DNA of 64,000 nt, from NCBI GenBank assembly GCA_030737835.1, contig CM060855.1, positions 8,161,434 through 8,225,433 of the forward strand, given 5' to 3'. Under the pieces are notes generated by a model that made no database searches, had not been told where the DNA came from, and saw only the letters and a program-made list of their open reading frames with translations. This document shows positions 26,928 to 39,400 of this stretch, piece by piece (position 1 is the stretch's first letter; every line of letters starts with the position of its first letter). The DNA is from Acorus gramineus. Its lineage: Eukaryota; Streptophyta; Magnoliopsida; Acorales; Acoraceae. The position numbers and the translations under genes are program-made.

Positions 26928-27121
26928 TTTCTAGAATTTAATTAAATTATAATTTTTTGACAAGAATATTTCAATTACAGTAACTGAAAAAAGAACTGAC
27001 AAAACCAAATTGTCCACCAACAAGTTGTTTCACCACTTAGGGTCAACACCGTCAGCGACAACAACAATGGCATCAGAGAGAACAACAATGGCGTATGGGG
27101 TCGAAGAGAAGCGGAGACGGC

Positions 27122-27159
<38 letters not shown>

Positions 27160-27160
27160 T
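27122..27160. repeat. (GA)n microsatellite
   Basis: An interrupted GA run of about 38 bases. Confidence 0.85.
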
Positions 27161-30100
27161 GAGGAAACCCTAAAACAAACTTTTCTTGGTCCCCCTCACA
27201 ACAACCCTAAACAAAAAAACGCCGCCAGTCGTTGTGACGGTGGAGAAAGAGGGAGTCGAGCGTTGATGATTGAACGATCATTATGTCTGTTAATGAGAGG
27301 AGTATCTTTGATTTTTCTATTTAGGGCTCTAGTCGAAGAGGGGTTTCTTGTGACAGCGATTCATAAATAAAATAGTCATCACATGTTCATCATTATTCAT
27401 TTTTTCGATTTTTTTTTTTTTTTTTGTAATTTTTAAGTTTATTTTTAGTTTATCAAGATATAACTATTACATTTTATTCACACGCCAAATAAAAATGGTT
27501 TTTTTTTTTTTATAAAGGATTAAAGTCTATTTTTCGCTTATCCACATTTTTATTCGCGAAACAAACATGGGCTTTTAGAATTGCATAATCTGTTTTACAT
27601 TTGATTCATTCTATGGGGGTAAATTTATGAGTTAGAGGTCTTAATTAAATGAAGTAGAGACATGTATGCATCTCATTTAGGCTCTGATGGAGTTGTGATC
27701 CAGTGAAATATTTGTCATGTTTTCTTTATTGTTTGATGTTATATGTGTTTTTACTAGTTCAATGTGGAAGCTAATATTTTCAATTGTTTAAGAAACCAAT
27801 GTGGATGATAATGGCTTGAAATTTCAATTTATTTTCATCATTAATTACTAAGCATGTGCAATGTAACATCAAGAATATGCATCAGGGGAGGCCAGAGCAT
27901 CCTGCAACTCTTCCCTATCTATGGACCTGTTTTGTGGATGAGTGGATATGGGTGATTATGCATGGATTTTGTGATCTTGGCATATTTGACAAAGGGGGTA
28001 GTTGATAGCTTGTTATCTTTATTCCCATTTTGAAGCTCTTTTTATCTTTCTTTGTTTTTTTGTAAAAGGGCTGTGAATATGTACAAAGTTTAAAGGTATA
28101 GTAATACATAGTCTTGATTACCAACAAAAAGAAAAAGAAAAAAAAGAAAATGCATCAGAATACTGTGTAGTACTCTGTATTGAATTATCTTCTTATCTGA
28201 TACCTAAGATTTTGCATGAACAATTCTGTTTTAATAGGTAGTGTTTTGGTTAGCAGGCCTTCTCTGCCTAACTGGGTTGGGGACGGACATTCTTTCACAG
28301 TTTTGAGGTCCAAACAAATGACATCCGCTCAACTTATCCTTTCTTTTGGCTGTCCATGTTGGTCATTGTTACATGACCCTAAACTGCAGAACAAACAAGG
28401 GGTCAATAAGATTGATTTTTCCTATCCATGTTCATTTATCCTGCTGTATGCCTTATGATGATACTGTTCCATCCTTGTTACGTTAGTTTAAACGGTGTAA
28501 CTAACAAGTTTCGTTCTTATACCCATTTTATCCTGCCCAGTAACTGGCCTTGCAAGATTAGGTTGCTGGCATTTTTTTCCTTTCGAGGAAAGATGGTGTC
28601 ATGCATTTATACCAAGAATCAGTAAACTACATGCAAACATGATGAAAAAAAAGAAGACAGGAAAGGATGTAAAGGACAGCAGGAATGTCCTTACTACCTC
28701 AATCTCCCCACAGTCACTATTAATCTCTCACTTAACAGCCGACAAAAACCATAGAATACATATCTTGTAAGATTTTAGATCATTGGATATAGTTTTGCTG
28801 GAAGCTGATTAATTGGTCATAGAATTGTACTTACCCTTTGTGTATCCTTTTCTTACTTGTTAGAGTGGTGCTCTATAGTTGACACAATCTTGATTATTTC
28901 TGTCTTTGTTATGTATTTTATTTCAGTATATACATACATCTTGTTTACTTTTCCTCTTATCTTTTTTAACCTCATTTTCTCTTGTCTTTTGCATTATTTT
29001 CATCTGATCGATTAATTCTTTCCCCACATAAAAACCATTCCACTGTTCCACTGTCCAACTAAACTCGGGAGTCGGGATTCATTTTATGCCAAATGAAAAT
29101 ATAGATAACCTTTTTCTAGCATGTTCTTGGAATGGAGGTGTGACTGGATGGCAAAAGCTGTTTTCGTCTTCCCTGTAATTGATAGAAGTCTAATTGAGTT
29201 TTTCTTCTTATTACACTAATTATTTGCTCAGAACTCACTTATTGTCACTTTCTAACTACACTAAACTCAGGATTCCCTTCATGTCAAATGAAAAGAAGAA
29301 AGATCATCAAGCATATTCTTCGTCTATGTTCAACTGAAACAAAGTGTTTATCCCTCATGATTGATTGGCCAATCATGAATGCGAAAAAGGAGAAATCAAG
29401 AAGGTCGTGATTCTGCAGACTTTGCAACTTCCCAAAACTCATGGACCATGCCGTTTTTTCTTCTTCTTTCCTTGATAGATAGCCAACCCACTGAGGGCCA
29501 TAGCGAGGTGCGGATCATAAAGGAGAGGAGGTGAGAAAGGCGTGGTGGAATTAGTGACAAGGTCTGTATCCTCTACCTCAAAACACATCTTTAATTGATT
29601 CGAGCAGGCGATGCGCTTTTGCAAGAATTCCCTGCCATTTCTTTTAGATGATTTGGGACCTGCACTTTCTCAGGGATTCCCTCCTAGTCCATCAGAACTA
29701 TTTAGAAATCTCAGTAAGCATCTGTTGATATAAATGTCTTGTTCAAATCCAGAGTTTAATTGGGCATACGCGCGTGATGTTTCTTCCATTTCTGGATACT
29801 TTTGCTTTGCAATGATCATGGTTATCAAGGATGGCAGTTACCAAAAGCAAAGTCATAACATTTGGACTAAACTTTTCCAACATATTTGTGAATAGGTTGT
29901 TAATAAATGATGGTCTATCACTATCTCATTTGATTAGCCAAGTGAATGGTGGACTCCAACCACTAATGGAACATAGCATACATACCATAAGTACTGAGGG
30001 CAGTGGCGTCATCTGCTTGTTTCAATGTAAAGATTATGGAACTCAAATAACAACTAAAAATGTATGGTTTGAGATGTGGTTTTTAGAATCAAGATTTACA

Positions 30101-30329
30101 TGGATGTCCAGGTCTTCAGATTCTGAGCTTCTTGACTGACTCATGTTAGTCTTTTTAACCATGTCATTGTCATGACGGGTGGAAAAGAACCGTTTGTACA
30201 AGAGGTTATGCCTAAATTTTCATGTATCAATTTGGGAGTATTTGCATTCAAGGGATGTTTTTGAAGAGATATAAAGTATCTTAGCTTACTCTTTTTTTTT
30301 CTTTCTTTTGTGACAAGGATCCCATCATC

Positions 30330-30435
30330 AGTTGGAAAACCTTGGCCGCACAGAATCACCCATGTAATGTGTATGTCATGTAAGCCCCGGGTATTCAAAC
30401 TCGAGACTGTGGGAGTAAACCCATGGTTCTGGTGA
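30330..30435 (-). mobile_element. Possible tRNA-derived SINE fragment
   Basis: On the minus strand the order is a 5' segment with CACCAGAACCATGGG, then CTCGAGTTTGAATACCC (B-box-like), then CGGGGCTTACATGACATACA, and a T/C-rich end. The arrangement resembles plant SINE heads, but the A box is weak and no target duplication was found. Confidence 0.3.
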
Positions 30436-32645
30436 AAGAGCCAATCCTGTTGTTGGGTTTTATTAGCTCACATTAAATGTTTCAACTTCTTTTTATTTTT
30501 TTATATTTTTGGACATGAAGATGTGTTAAGAATCTCAACAAGGACAATCTTTCATGACTCCACCTACATGTAAAGCTGCCATAGATAGTATCCTGAGTAG
30601 TATGCGATGTAGACAATGTCTTATAAATCCTTATCTGTGTCTCCTTTGGATTGACATTTCTTATTGATCATATTCTTTACTAAGCAGATATAAAAGACAT
30701 TTTGCTTTAATGAACAATGGTGCTGAATCTCTGAAGTGAACCATTATGAAATGGGAATAGACCTCAGATTTGATTCACCGTGACATAGTATTTTAGCATT
30801 CATAAAGATTTACTAAATACCAGTTTATGACAAGCTTAAGAATGATTGTATATATGTTTTAAAATGAGAATCATCTTTTTTTACAGGTATGATACATATC
30901 CATATAATAGCATCCATATCAATTTTGAAATTATTGTGAAAGTGAAATAAAATATATGCAGGAGATGGGGCCATTTCAGTGTCACATGAATTTTGTATGG
31001 AGGTTCTGTTTGGAAGCTTTTTGATTCATATCCTCTTGGCATATGCATCACTCCATTTTGTGGACCTCCAAAATAATTGCACACACCCACTTGAAGAGAA
31101 AACATGTTATCGCATTGAACCTAAATTCGGATTTCACCTAAAAAGGCACTGATTCTTTCAATTGATTTGTAGGCTTTTTCAAAACCACTTCGGCATCCTC
31201 ATCCGTAACAATATTGGTCTACTATTCAGCCTATATAATGTAATTAATAATTCACTCCAATTAATAATTGTAACTTGTCCAACATTTCTTCTAGTGTTGT
31301 AGATATTTCCAATTTTTTTGATGCATTTGTCATATGCAATCATGCAGGGCTGAAGATCCTCCAAAGCTTATCTTCTGCAAAAAGGAAAGCATGACACTTT
31401 TGGGAAAAGGGATTCGATCCAAGTGCTTTTTGTTTGATTTGAAGAGTCATCATAATCCTAGGGAAGATGCCCCAAGAGAAAGGAGATGGGAGACCAATGT
31501 TTTCTATATTATACATGAATGGAAAATGTTACTTTTTCCTTATCATAACCTTACCTTTTTTTACTTCTTTTTTTTTTAATAAAAAGAAGTATATACTAGA
31601 GTGATTGTATGGACTCATTTATAGATTATGTAAAAAGATTTAACAAGGTATATATATCTTATTACACTGGAATGGGTTGAGTGTGACAATACACTACACA
31701 TGAATATATACATTGTGGCATTGGACCATGGAAGGATTCCCTGTGGTTCATCCTTGTTTTTTAGGAGAACAACACTAGAATCAGTTATGTTTTGTTTAAT
31801 TTGTTGGTTAAACCTTGACTCGAATTTAAGACAGTTAAGTGAAGACGGGACAATTATATAAACCTGTCAAGGTGTGGTTTGGTCATATGTTTCCCCGGGT
31901 CTAAAAGGTTGGTTAGAATATTATTACTTTTGAGAATGATAAGTGTGTCGTATGTACCCTTTTTTTTTTTTTTGGTCTAACATATATAGGGAATCTCATG
32001 ATCTATTTAATCTTTGGGCAAAGTAAAGTCGACATGATTGAGATGTATATTTTACGGATATCATAAACTACTGTAACACAATTTTGTATCAAGAGATTCC
32101 CTATATATGTTAGACCTATATATATTGTAACACAATTTTGAGAATGATAAATAATCCTGTTGTTGTATATACAAGTAAAGTCGACATGAATATTATTTTA
32201 TGGGTGCGGTTATAAGAAGATCTATTTATAATCTCGCATGATAAAAAATTGGGCATATTCAGATCTGTTTTTAACCCCAATTCTAGCATCATGCTCACGT
32301 TATTAAGGCATATGCATTAATTTTTTTTTTTTTTATATTTTCTATAAATGCATCTATGCAATTCATTAGAGTATATGTTTCATCTTTTATAAAAGCGTTC
32401 ACTTCATTAAATGAGATATACTATTTTTAAAAAATTCAAAACATATGTAATCTAAAATTGAGGTTGAGGCTGAAAATAGAGTTGCACGTAACATTATCCC
32501 AAAAATTTATTTTTCATTTATCATAGGTTCATAAATTAAGGCATATACTCTATGTCTATGAAATTATTTTCTTATATGATATTTTCTTGTTAAAAATATC
32601 AAAACACTGTTAGAATTGCAAGCGGTGTCCCCAACATTTTTTAAA

Positions 32646-33479
32646 GGGCGCGGCTATCCCCACCAAGTCTTTTTCTTATCCCACCAATCAAAAAAAAAAA
32701 ATTGTGTTTGGCTGTTCCCACCAATCTAGGTCGATCGAAATCAGGTTTTGGACGACCGAAATTGGTCATCATTTCAGGTTCTGGACGACCGAAATTAGTC
32801 GAACATGATCCAGAATTATATTTACATGTTCTTTGTAAACAAATAAATTTTTTGGTTTATCCATCATATTCTACATTTATTCTTTTATCCAAATAACAGC
32901 TAAGGGACTGAAAAAAATATAAATAGTTATATTTTCAATTAATTCAAATTTTTATAGAAAAATATCTTATTAGACAAATATATATCATTTTTAAGCTTCG
33001 TTTGAATTCGTAGTTAAGCGGATTCTTTGTTTAAAAACAAAAAAAACCTACCAGTTGATCCAAACACATTTTATATTTAGCTTTTAAAAATTTGTCCGTC
33101 ACTTATGTAAAAAAATTGTTCTTATATTCTACATTTAAGAATAATAATTTATTCTCCCTACATTACAACTCAGACTTGGAGTGGCATGAAAGATCCAAGG
33201 AGGATACACGTCATGGGATTAAGTTTCCAAGAAAAAAAATTAAAAACTTTATTACAAATTCTGTTCGACCAAGTTCGGTCGCCCAAAACCTAAAATAGCA
33301 ATAAAGTTAGGTCACCCAAAATATGAAATGACGACAAAATTCGATCGCTCAAAACTTAAAGTGATGACCAAGTTTGATCGATTTGACCAGATCGGTGGGA
33401 ATAGAAAAAACACCATTTTATTTTTAATTTTTTTGGATTAGTGGGGTAAGAAAAAGATTTGGTGAGGATAGACGCGCCC
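32646..33479. mobile_element. Mutator-like element with long terminal inverted repeats
   Basis: The 834-bp element has terminal inverted repeats of about 170-200 bp. The left starts GGGCGCGGCTATCCCCACCA; the right end, complemented, reads GGGCGCGTCTATCCTCACCA. The flanks TTTTTTAAA (32637-32645) and TTTTATAAA (33480-33488) match at eight of nine bases, as expected for Mutator. Each arm contains two or more copies of a unit with TTTTGGACGACCGAAATTGG. The AT-rich centre (32900-33200) includes a fragment resembling the GTTTGAATTCG/CCAAACACA MITE. No transposase is present. Confidence 0.7.
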
Positions 33480-33721
33480 TTTTATAAATAGCATATAATG
33501 GATATTAATATGTATGCTACATTATTTTTTGTCACACAAAATGCATTCTGAGCAATGTATGTATGTATTTTTCTAGGGTGATATTTTTTTTTTGACCTCC
33601 AATATTCCCATGTCCTAAAATTCTAAATCATTTAAAATTTCGAACGGGGGGTTTATCAAGAGGTAGTTCTTAATAAAATAACCAATGATATTAAATGGGA
33701 GTTGTATTTTGAATAAAACTA

Positions 33722-33957
33722 AGGATCCGTTTGAATATGAGTTTATGTAGATTCTGCGTTTGAAAAACAAAAAATTTTAAAACTTAGATCCAAACACATT
33801 TTCAGCCTTTAGCTTTTCAAACCACAGTATTCCTTTTTAGGCAAAAAATCTTGCGGTTGAAAATCTAATAAAACATAGCTTTTCAAAAGCTGAGTTTAAA
33901 ACATAAGATTTTAAGAATCTTAGAGTTTCAACCTTACATCTAAACGCACCCTAAGAA
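33722..33957. mobile_element. MITE with GATCCGTTTGAAT/ATCTAAACGCACCC ends
   Basis: Left end GGATCCGTTTGAATATGAG and right end ACATCTAAACGCACCCTAAG are inverted. Internal GCTTTTCAAA/TTTGAAAAGC-like pairs support a fold-back structure. A similar element lies at about 58128-58350. Confidence 0.5.
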
Positions 33958-34000
33958 TTAAAAGAAGAGGGCTGCCTTACATTAATTGGTGCTCTTTTAT

Positions 34001-34880
34001 GTCTTTTATTATAGTGGTTTGGTATTATACATTGTGCATTAAAAACGTAATAATAAAAAATAAATTATAGGAAACATATGTAAAAAAAAATGTTGATTAA
34101 GAAATCTTTCAATTTATTAGGGGTATTGTTGAGATTTTAAAAAATCATTCAATTTATTGATTTATATTGCTAACTTTTTAATCAACTCAACAAATCTAAT
34201 TATGGTACGAATGAAGAAATTGAATGATTTTTTAAAATCCCAACAGTACCACTAATTAATTTATCACCTTTTCTTTTTCTGTCCCCCCAAATTTTTACCT
34301 CCACTCTCCCTCCTCTCCCACCAAAATTTCATCCGAAAATATAAAAATGTACATGTTCTTTCGTTTTTATTTTTATCTCATATCTCATATAGTTGTGATA
34401 CTTGTTTTAGTGTGGTCTATGTGAAGATATTTTTTGCGTTGATAAGGTATTTTATTTTAATTCTTTATTTGATTTAATCTTTTATTTTAAATATTTTATA
34501 TGCACCTCTATTCTGTATTAATTTTTTTATTATTTGAATTTATTTCAATATATAATGAATAAATGACCTTCCATGCTTCTGGCCGGTGCTTCACATCAAA
34601 TAGGCGGATTCATGATAAATGAAAAAAAGAGGTGCTTTGTAATTTTTGTTTATAGAGTAGATGCTGAAATTATACTTTTATACCTTTTATTATAATGGGT
34701 TGGTATTGCAGATTGTGCATTAAAAAACATCATAGTAAAAAATAAATTATATGAAACACATGTAAAAAAAAATGTTGGTTAAGAAATCTTTCATTGTATT
34801 AGGGGTTTTATTGGGATTTTAAAAAATCATTCAATTTGTTGATTTATATCATAATTAGATTTGTTGAGTTGCTTAAAAAG
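34001..34880. repeat. Two direct copies of a 200-bp unit with internal hairpin
   Basis: The unit at 34001-34200 (TTTATTATAGTGGTTTGGTA; ACATATGTAAAAAAAAATGTTG; TTAGGGGTATTGTTGAGATT) recurs at about 34681-34880 in the same orientation. In the first copy GAGATTTTAAAAAATCATTC is also inverted at 34220-34245, giving a hairpin. The pattern suggests a diverged element whose two ends are these repeats, about 880 bp in total. Confidence 0.5.
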
Positions 34881-36452
34881 TTAGCAATAAATATGAGTTA
34901 ATAGGTGCTTTAAGGGCACTCGTTAACAAAGCCCTATGTCTATTAAAAAAATTCCAGCATATTTTTCTTTCCTAATTTGCATCATGGTCCACAGAATTAT
35001 TGTGATTCAATTAAAATTTGAGACCACAACCTAGCTGTGAAACCAACTATATGCGGAAATAACTATTTTTGATAAGTTTGGTTTCAAAATGTGCATACAA
35101 TTAATATAAAAGTATATCTTGAATATGGAATAACCACTGACAAAGTAATATTTGATATTATTATCCACAAGAAAAGGGCATTTAATTGTGATTTTTTTTT
35201 GTCTAGCTTCTTTAGGTTTAAGAGGAATATCTTTAATGGTAACTTTAGAGTTAATATCTCCTTTTAATTGTGGTGAAAGAAAGGGACATATAACAATGTG
35301 AGTAAGAGCTAACCAATTCAACAATGGTTCCTCTTCTACGGGGTAAAAAAAACAAAAACAAATTAAGAGTAAGTTTGATAACTTTAATATAAAAGTGAAA
35401 CCCTTTTAAAAAATCAAATTTTGATAAATTCTGTAAAAGAAAAATTTCTGTTTGAGATATTAAGAAATGAATACAAGAATTGAGGATTGCAAACAGAATT
35501 TTTATGAGTGTTCAAATAATAAGAAAAAACTGCCATAAGATTCAAATGATAACATGAGTTGTGTGTGGCCCTTCCCTGGTAGCATAGATAACTCACTCGG
35601 ATTGCAATGGACAAAAGTACATTTTTAAGTGAGGTAATCCTGAAATTATAATCCACACGTGTGATCTATTTGTCTTCCATGCTAACCCTTTTTACAGACA
35701 CGAAATAAAAAGAAAAATAAAATAAAATAGAGCTTGTGCATTGGACAAAAAATGAAATAAAGCTTCTGCATTGGACACATGTATAAATAAGTTTGTGAGA
35801 CATTAATATTGAAGGTCTCACTCTTTTCAACTCTTCATTTTCTCCTCACTTCACCAACCCTGAAGACCACCATCTCTCTCTCTTTCTCTCTCTCTCTCTC
35901 TTCATTGAATCAACACTGAATGAGTAAACCTCTAGAATTCATAACCAGCTTAGAGAAGAGCACCACCCCATTCCGGCCATGTCGATATGGAATATCCTAA
36001 GAGCATATTCTTCAAAAGAATATTAGTCAAGGTACATATAATCGAGTTTTTACAACAAGAGTTCTGAACCAATGACAAAATAAATGCTATCTCAGTTTAT
36101 ATCTCACAACTTTTTCCTTGTAACAATGTGCAACATTACTCATGCATGTTCCAGTTACAAGTAGTAGCCACGTTAACCACCAAATTTATAATGGTATAAC
36201 AAACAGTGATCAATTTAGTTGAGATGTAACCAACCATCCACAATAAAACTCACATGGAAATACCTAGGTTGACAAGCCTTGGACCCCCCCCCCCCCCCCA
36301 ATCTCTACCAACACCAACCGCATAGCTTTAACATCATCTCACTATCTCAATCACTCAATTCTCTCTCTCACAATCTCTACCACCCAGGCCACTTTTGCTT
36401 TGCTTGTTGGGTAGCTCTTTTTTTTTGTCCTCATCATGTAATGGTGGGAGCT
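34881..36452. other. Spacer and sulfate transporter upstream region
   Basis: No gene is seen. Pyrimidine-rich sequence with a (CT)n tract at 35873-35902 and a C16 run at 36284-36299 precede the transporter. The CT tract resembles the Y-patch/leader sequence of plant promoters and could mark an upstream transcription start with a leader intron. Confidence 0.4.
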
Positions 36453-36460
36453 TATATAAG
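36453..36460 (+). promoter_or_regulatory. TATA-like sequence before the sulfate transporter
   Basis: TATATAAG lies only about 36 bp before the ATG at 36496. If used, the leader would be about 10 bases, unusually short, so the real start may be upstream near the CT tract. Confidence 0.3.
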
Positions 36461-36495
36461 GTGCTAAGTAGCACATCAGTGACAAAGTAAAAACA

Positions 36496-39400
36496 ATGGG
36501 TGCCATTGCAGACCAGACCAGCTCAAGCAACGACACAACACAACCACCACCTCCACTGGACTCATCAATGGAGGTACTACCCATGGATGTCCACAAGGTG
36601 GCCCTCCCTCCCTCTCAGACTTCCCTTCAGAAGCTGAAGGTCAGGTTCAAGGAGACTTTCTTCCCAGACGACCCCTTCCGCCACTTCAAGGGGCGGTCCT
36701 CCGCCACCAAGTGGCTCCTAGCCGTGCAGTACATCTTTCCAATCCTCCAATGGGCCCCTAACTACAACCTCTCCCTCTTCAAGTCCGACGTCGTCTCCGG
36801 TCTCACCATTGCTAGCCTTGCCATTCCACAGGTATACATATATAACACCAGAACTCATGTTCGGACATTGTATATTTTGAGTTATTTGAAATAGATATGC
36901 ACACAGTTTTCAACTCATGATTTCATTTGAATTCAGGGAATCAGTTATGCAAAGTTGGCTAGTCTCCCTCCTATCATAGGCTTGTGTAAGCCAAGTCTCT
37001 CCTCTTCTACTACTAGTGTTAGTCAATTTTATATAACAAAGACTTAATGTCACACTTGTGTTTACCACCATGTATAGATTCAAGTTTCGTGCCTCCGCTT
37101 GTTTACGCACTTCTTGGGAGCTCTCGAGACCTCGCGGTGGGGCCAGTCTCCATCGCATCTCTCATAATGGGATCCATGTTGAGGCAGGAAGTGTCACCCA
37201 CCAAGGAGCCTGGGCTCTTCCTTCAGTTGGCCTTCACTTCCACCTTCTTCGCCGGGCTTGTCCAGGCCTCTCTTGGCATATTAAGGCGATTCGATCACTC
37301 ACGCTTTTGATGACAAGCGAAGAAAACATATTGCTTATAACTTATTCTAATTTGTTATGTGACAGATTGGGATTCATAATAGATTTTCTGTCCAAGGCCA
37401 CCCTCATTGGATTCATGGCCGGGGCCGCCATTATCGTCTCCCTCCAACAGCTCAAAAGCCTCCTTGGGATCACACATTTCACCACCCAAATGGGCTTGGT
37501 CCCTGTCTTGAGCTCTATCTTCCATAAGACCGATGAGGTTTTCAATGAGAAACTCTTCATGTGATTCCATTAGGTTTTGTCAGTCTCTGATAATATATAT
37601 ACGGGCTTGTGACAAAAATTATTGCTTATCTCACGTGTTTAGTATGTGAGACTATCACAAATCAATTTTATATTGGAGACTGATAAGATCTGATTAGGCC
37701 GTAAGATTGAGAAACAAAGTTGACATGTTGATGTTATATGTGTTGCAGTGGTCATGGCAGACTATACTGATGGGTGTGTCCTTCCTGCTTTTCCTGCTAC
37801 TCACGAGACACGTTGTATGTTTGATTCATCCCTATTTTGGCTTTGTCTCTTTACATGAACATGCATTTGTTGATATTTTTTTGAAGAGAAAACACATTGA
37901 CTCCCCCACAGACAAAGTGATACACATGCTGAGACTTTGTTTGTCACGTCTTTGTTTTAGACCTTTCAAACAGACTTGATAATGCTTATTAAATGATGTT
38001 TTGACCGGATCCGTGAAGCCGTTTCAAACGGTGTTGTTTTCTTTAACAGACATAATTTTTTTTTTTTTTTTTGAATTATGTGATTATTAGAAAATCTTGG
38101 TGGGTCAAATTAATTGATTGGTTTGTTTGTTGGTCTCCTAATAATTATATTGGGAAAACAAATGAAGGCCTTTTAATAATGTTTCAATAGTGAGGTAGGG
38201 ATGTCTGCCTTACACATGCAGGTGTTGGGGAAATAATTCTATGGATGGATGGATGGCCATTGGAGATTCCTTTTTTCTTGTATCTTCTTATGTATAGGTC
38301 CCACTTGACCATCTATAAAAAGGCAGTCCACATTATGCTTTTTTAGATCATTATTGTTGAAGTAAAAAAAAAAAAAAACAAATTTGTCTCTTTAGAAAGT
38401 ACAAAATTCTTATGATGATTGAAGCAACACTTAAGACATTATTTGGAGCTCTATAAGCCACATATAATGTTTTAAATATTTTAAACATGAAATTTAAAAA
38501 ATAACTTAACCATTTCTTGATAGATTAGTAGAGGAGTACTAGTAGTAGTTTCAAGTCTGGAAAACTAAAAACAAAAAATGTTTTACCTTCCAAAAAAACA
38601 TCATGTGTTCTGGATTAAAATTTTGTGACTGCAGTTATAATCAATTTTGCTTTAATTTTTTTTTTTCATGCAGAGCATGAGAAGGCCAAAGCTATTCTGG
38701 ATTTCAGCAGGAGCACCTTTGGCTTCTGTCATCCTCTCAACTCTACTGGTCTTTGCATTCAAAGCTGAAAATCATGGCATCAGCGTTGTTAGTACCCGAA
38801 ACAAACATTATCTTATATGTATATCAAGTTCTGAAAACCATGTCATTAACACTGGTTCTCTCTGTATTAAAAAAACAGATTGGGAAACTACAAGGAGGTC
38901 TGAACCGCCCATCAATGAATATGTTACATTTCCATGGCACCCATTTAGCACTAGTCATGAAAACTGGACTGATAACAGGCATCATATCACTCACCGTGAG
39001 TCCAAGAATTCTCTCTTTTATCTTTCATTTTGTGATCCTTCACAGTGTTATCAAGTGTTCATTTTTTATATATAACAGGAAGGAATAGCTGTAGGAAGGA
39101 CCTTTGCTTCACTTAAGGATTACCAAGTTGATGGGAACAAAGAAATGATGGCAATTGGTTTCATGAATATCATTGGCTCATGCACTTCTTGTTATGTCAC
39201 AACTGGTAAAACTTCAAAAGCTTTCAAATTCATCGAAAATTTTAAAAACTTCTAACTAGTTTGATAACCATTCTACATTCTTTCTTATTCTGGAACACCC
39301 TGGTAAATGACATTTCACCAAGCAAAATTTCACTCATTCCTTCTTCTTACACAATCTATCAGAATTAGTTTTATGATGGTCATGAATTCTCCTTCTGAAT

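Larger units (their letters stand above)
26928..32640. other. Long gene-poor region
   Basis: I could not support a protein-coding gene in these 5.7 kb. At 27000-27370 a GC-richer patch with ACAACAACAATGG repeats and a (GA)n tract resembles a leader or gene fragment, but its frames (such as the one from 27095) are low-complexity. The frames at 28216, 29831 and 31334 have no recognisable domain. A degenerate MITE-like block lies near 32245-32500 (TTCATTAAATGAGATATAC). An untranslated RNA gene cannot be excluded. Confidence 0.35.

Noticed and set aside
27095..27370. Protein gene starting MGSKRSGDG
   Set aside because: Much of the frame is a translated GA microsatellite, and there is no domain or downstream exon support.
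36279..36467. Small proline-rich protein upstream of the transporter
   Set aside because: The prolines come from the C16 homopolymer, and the region lies in the transporter's promoter or leader.
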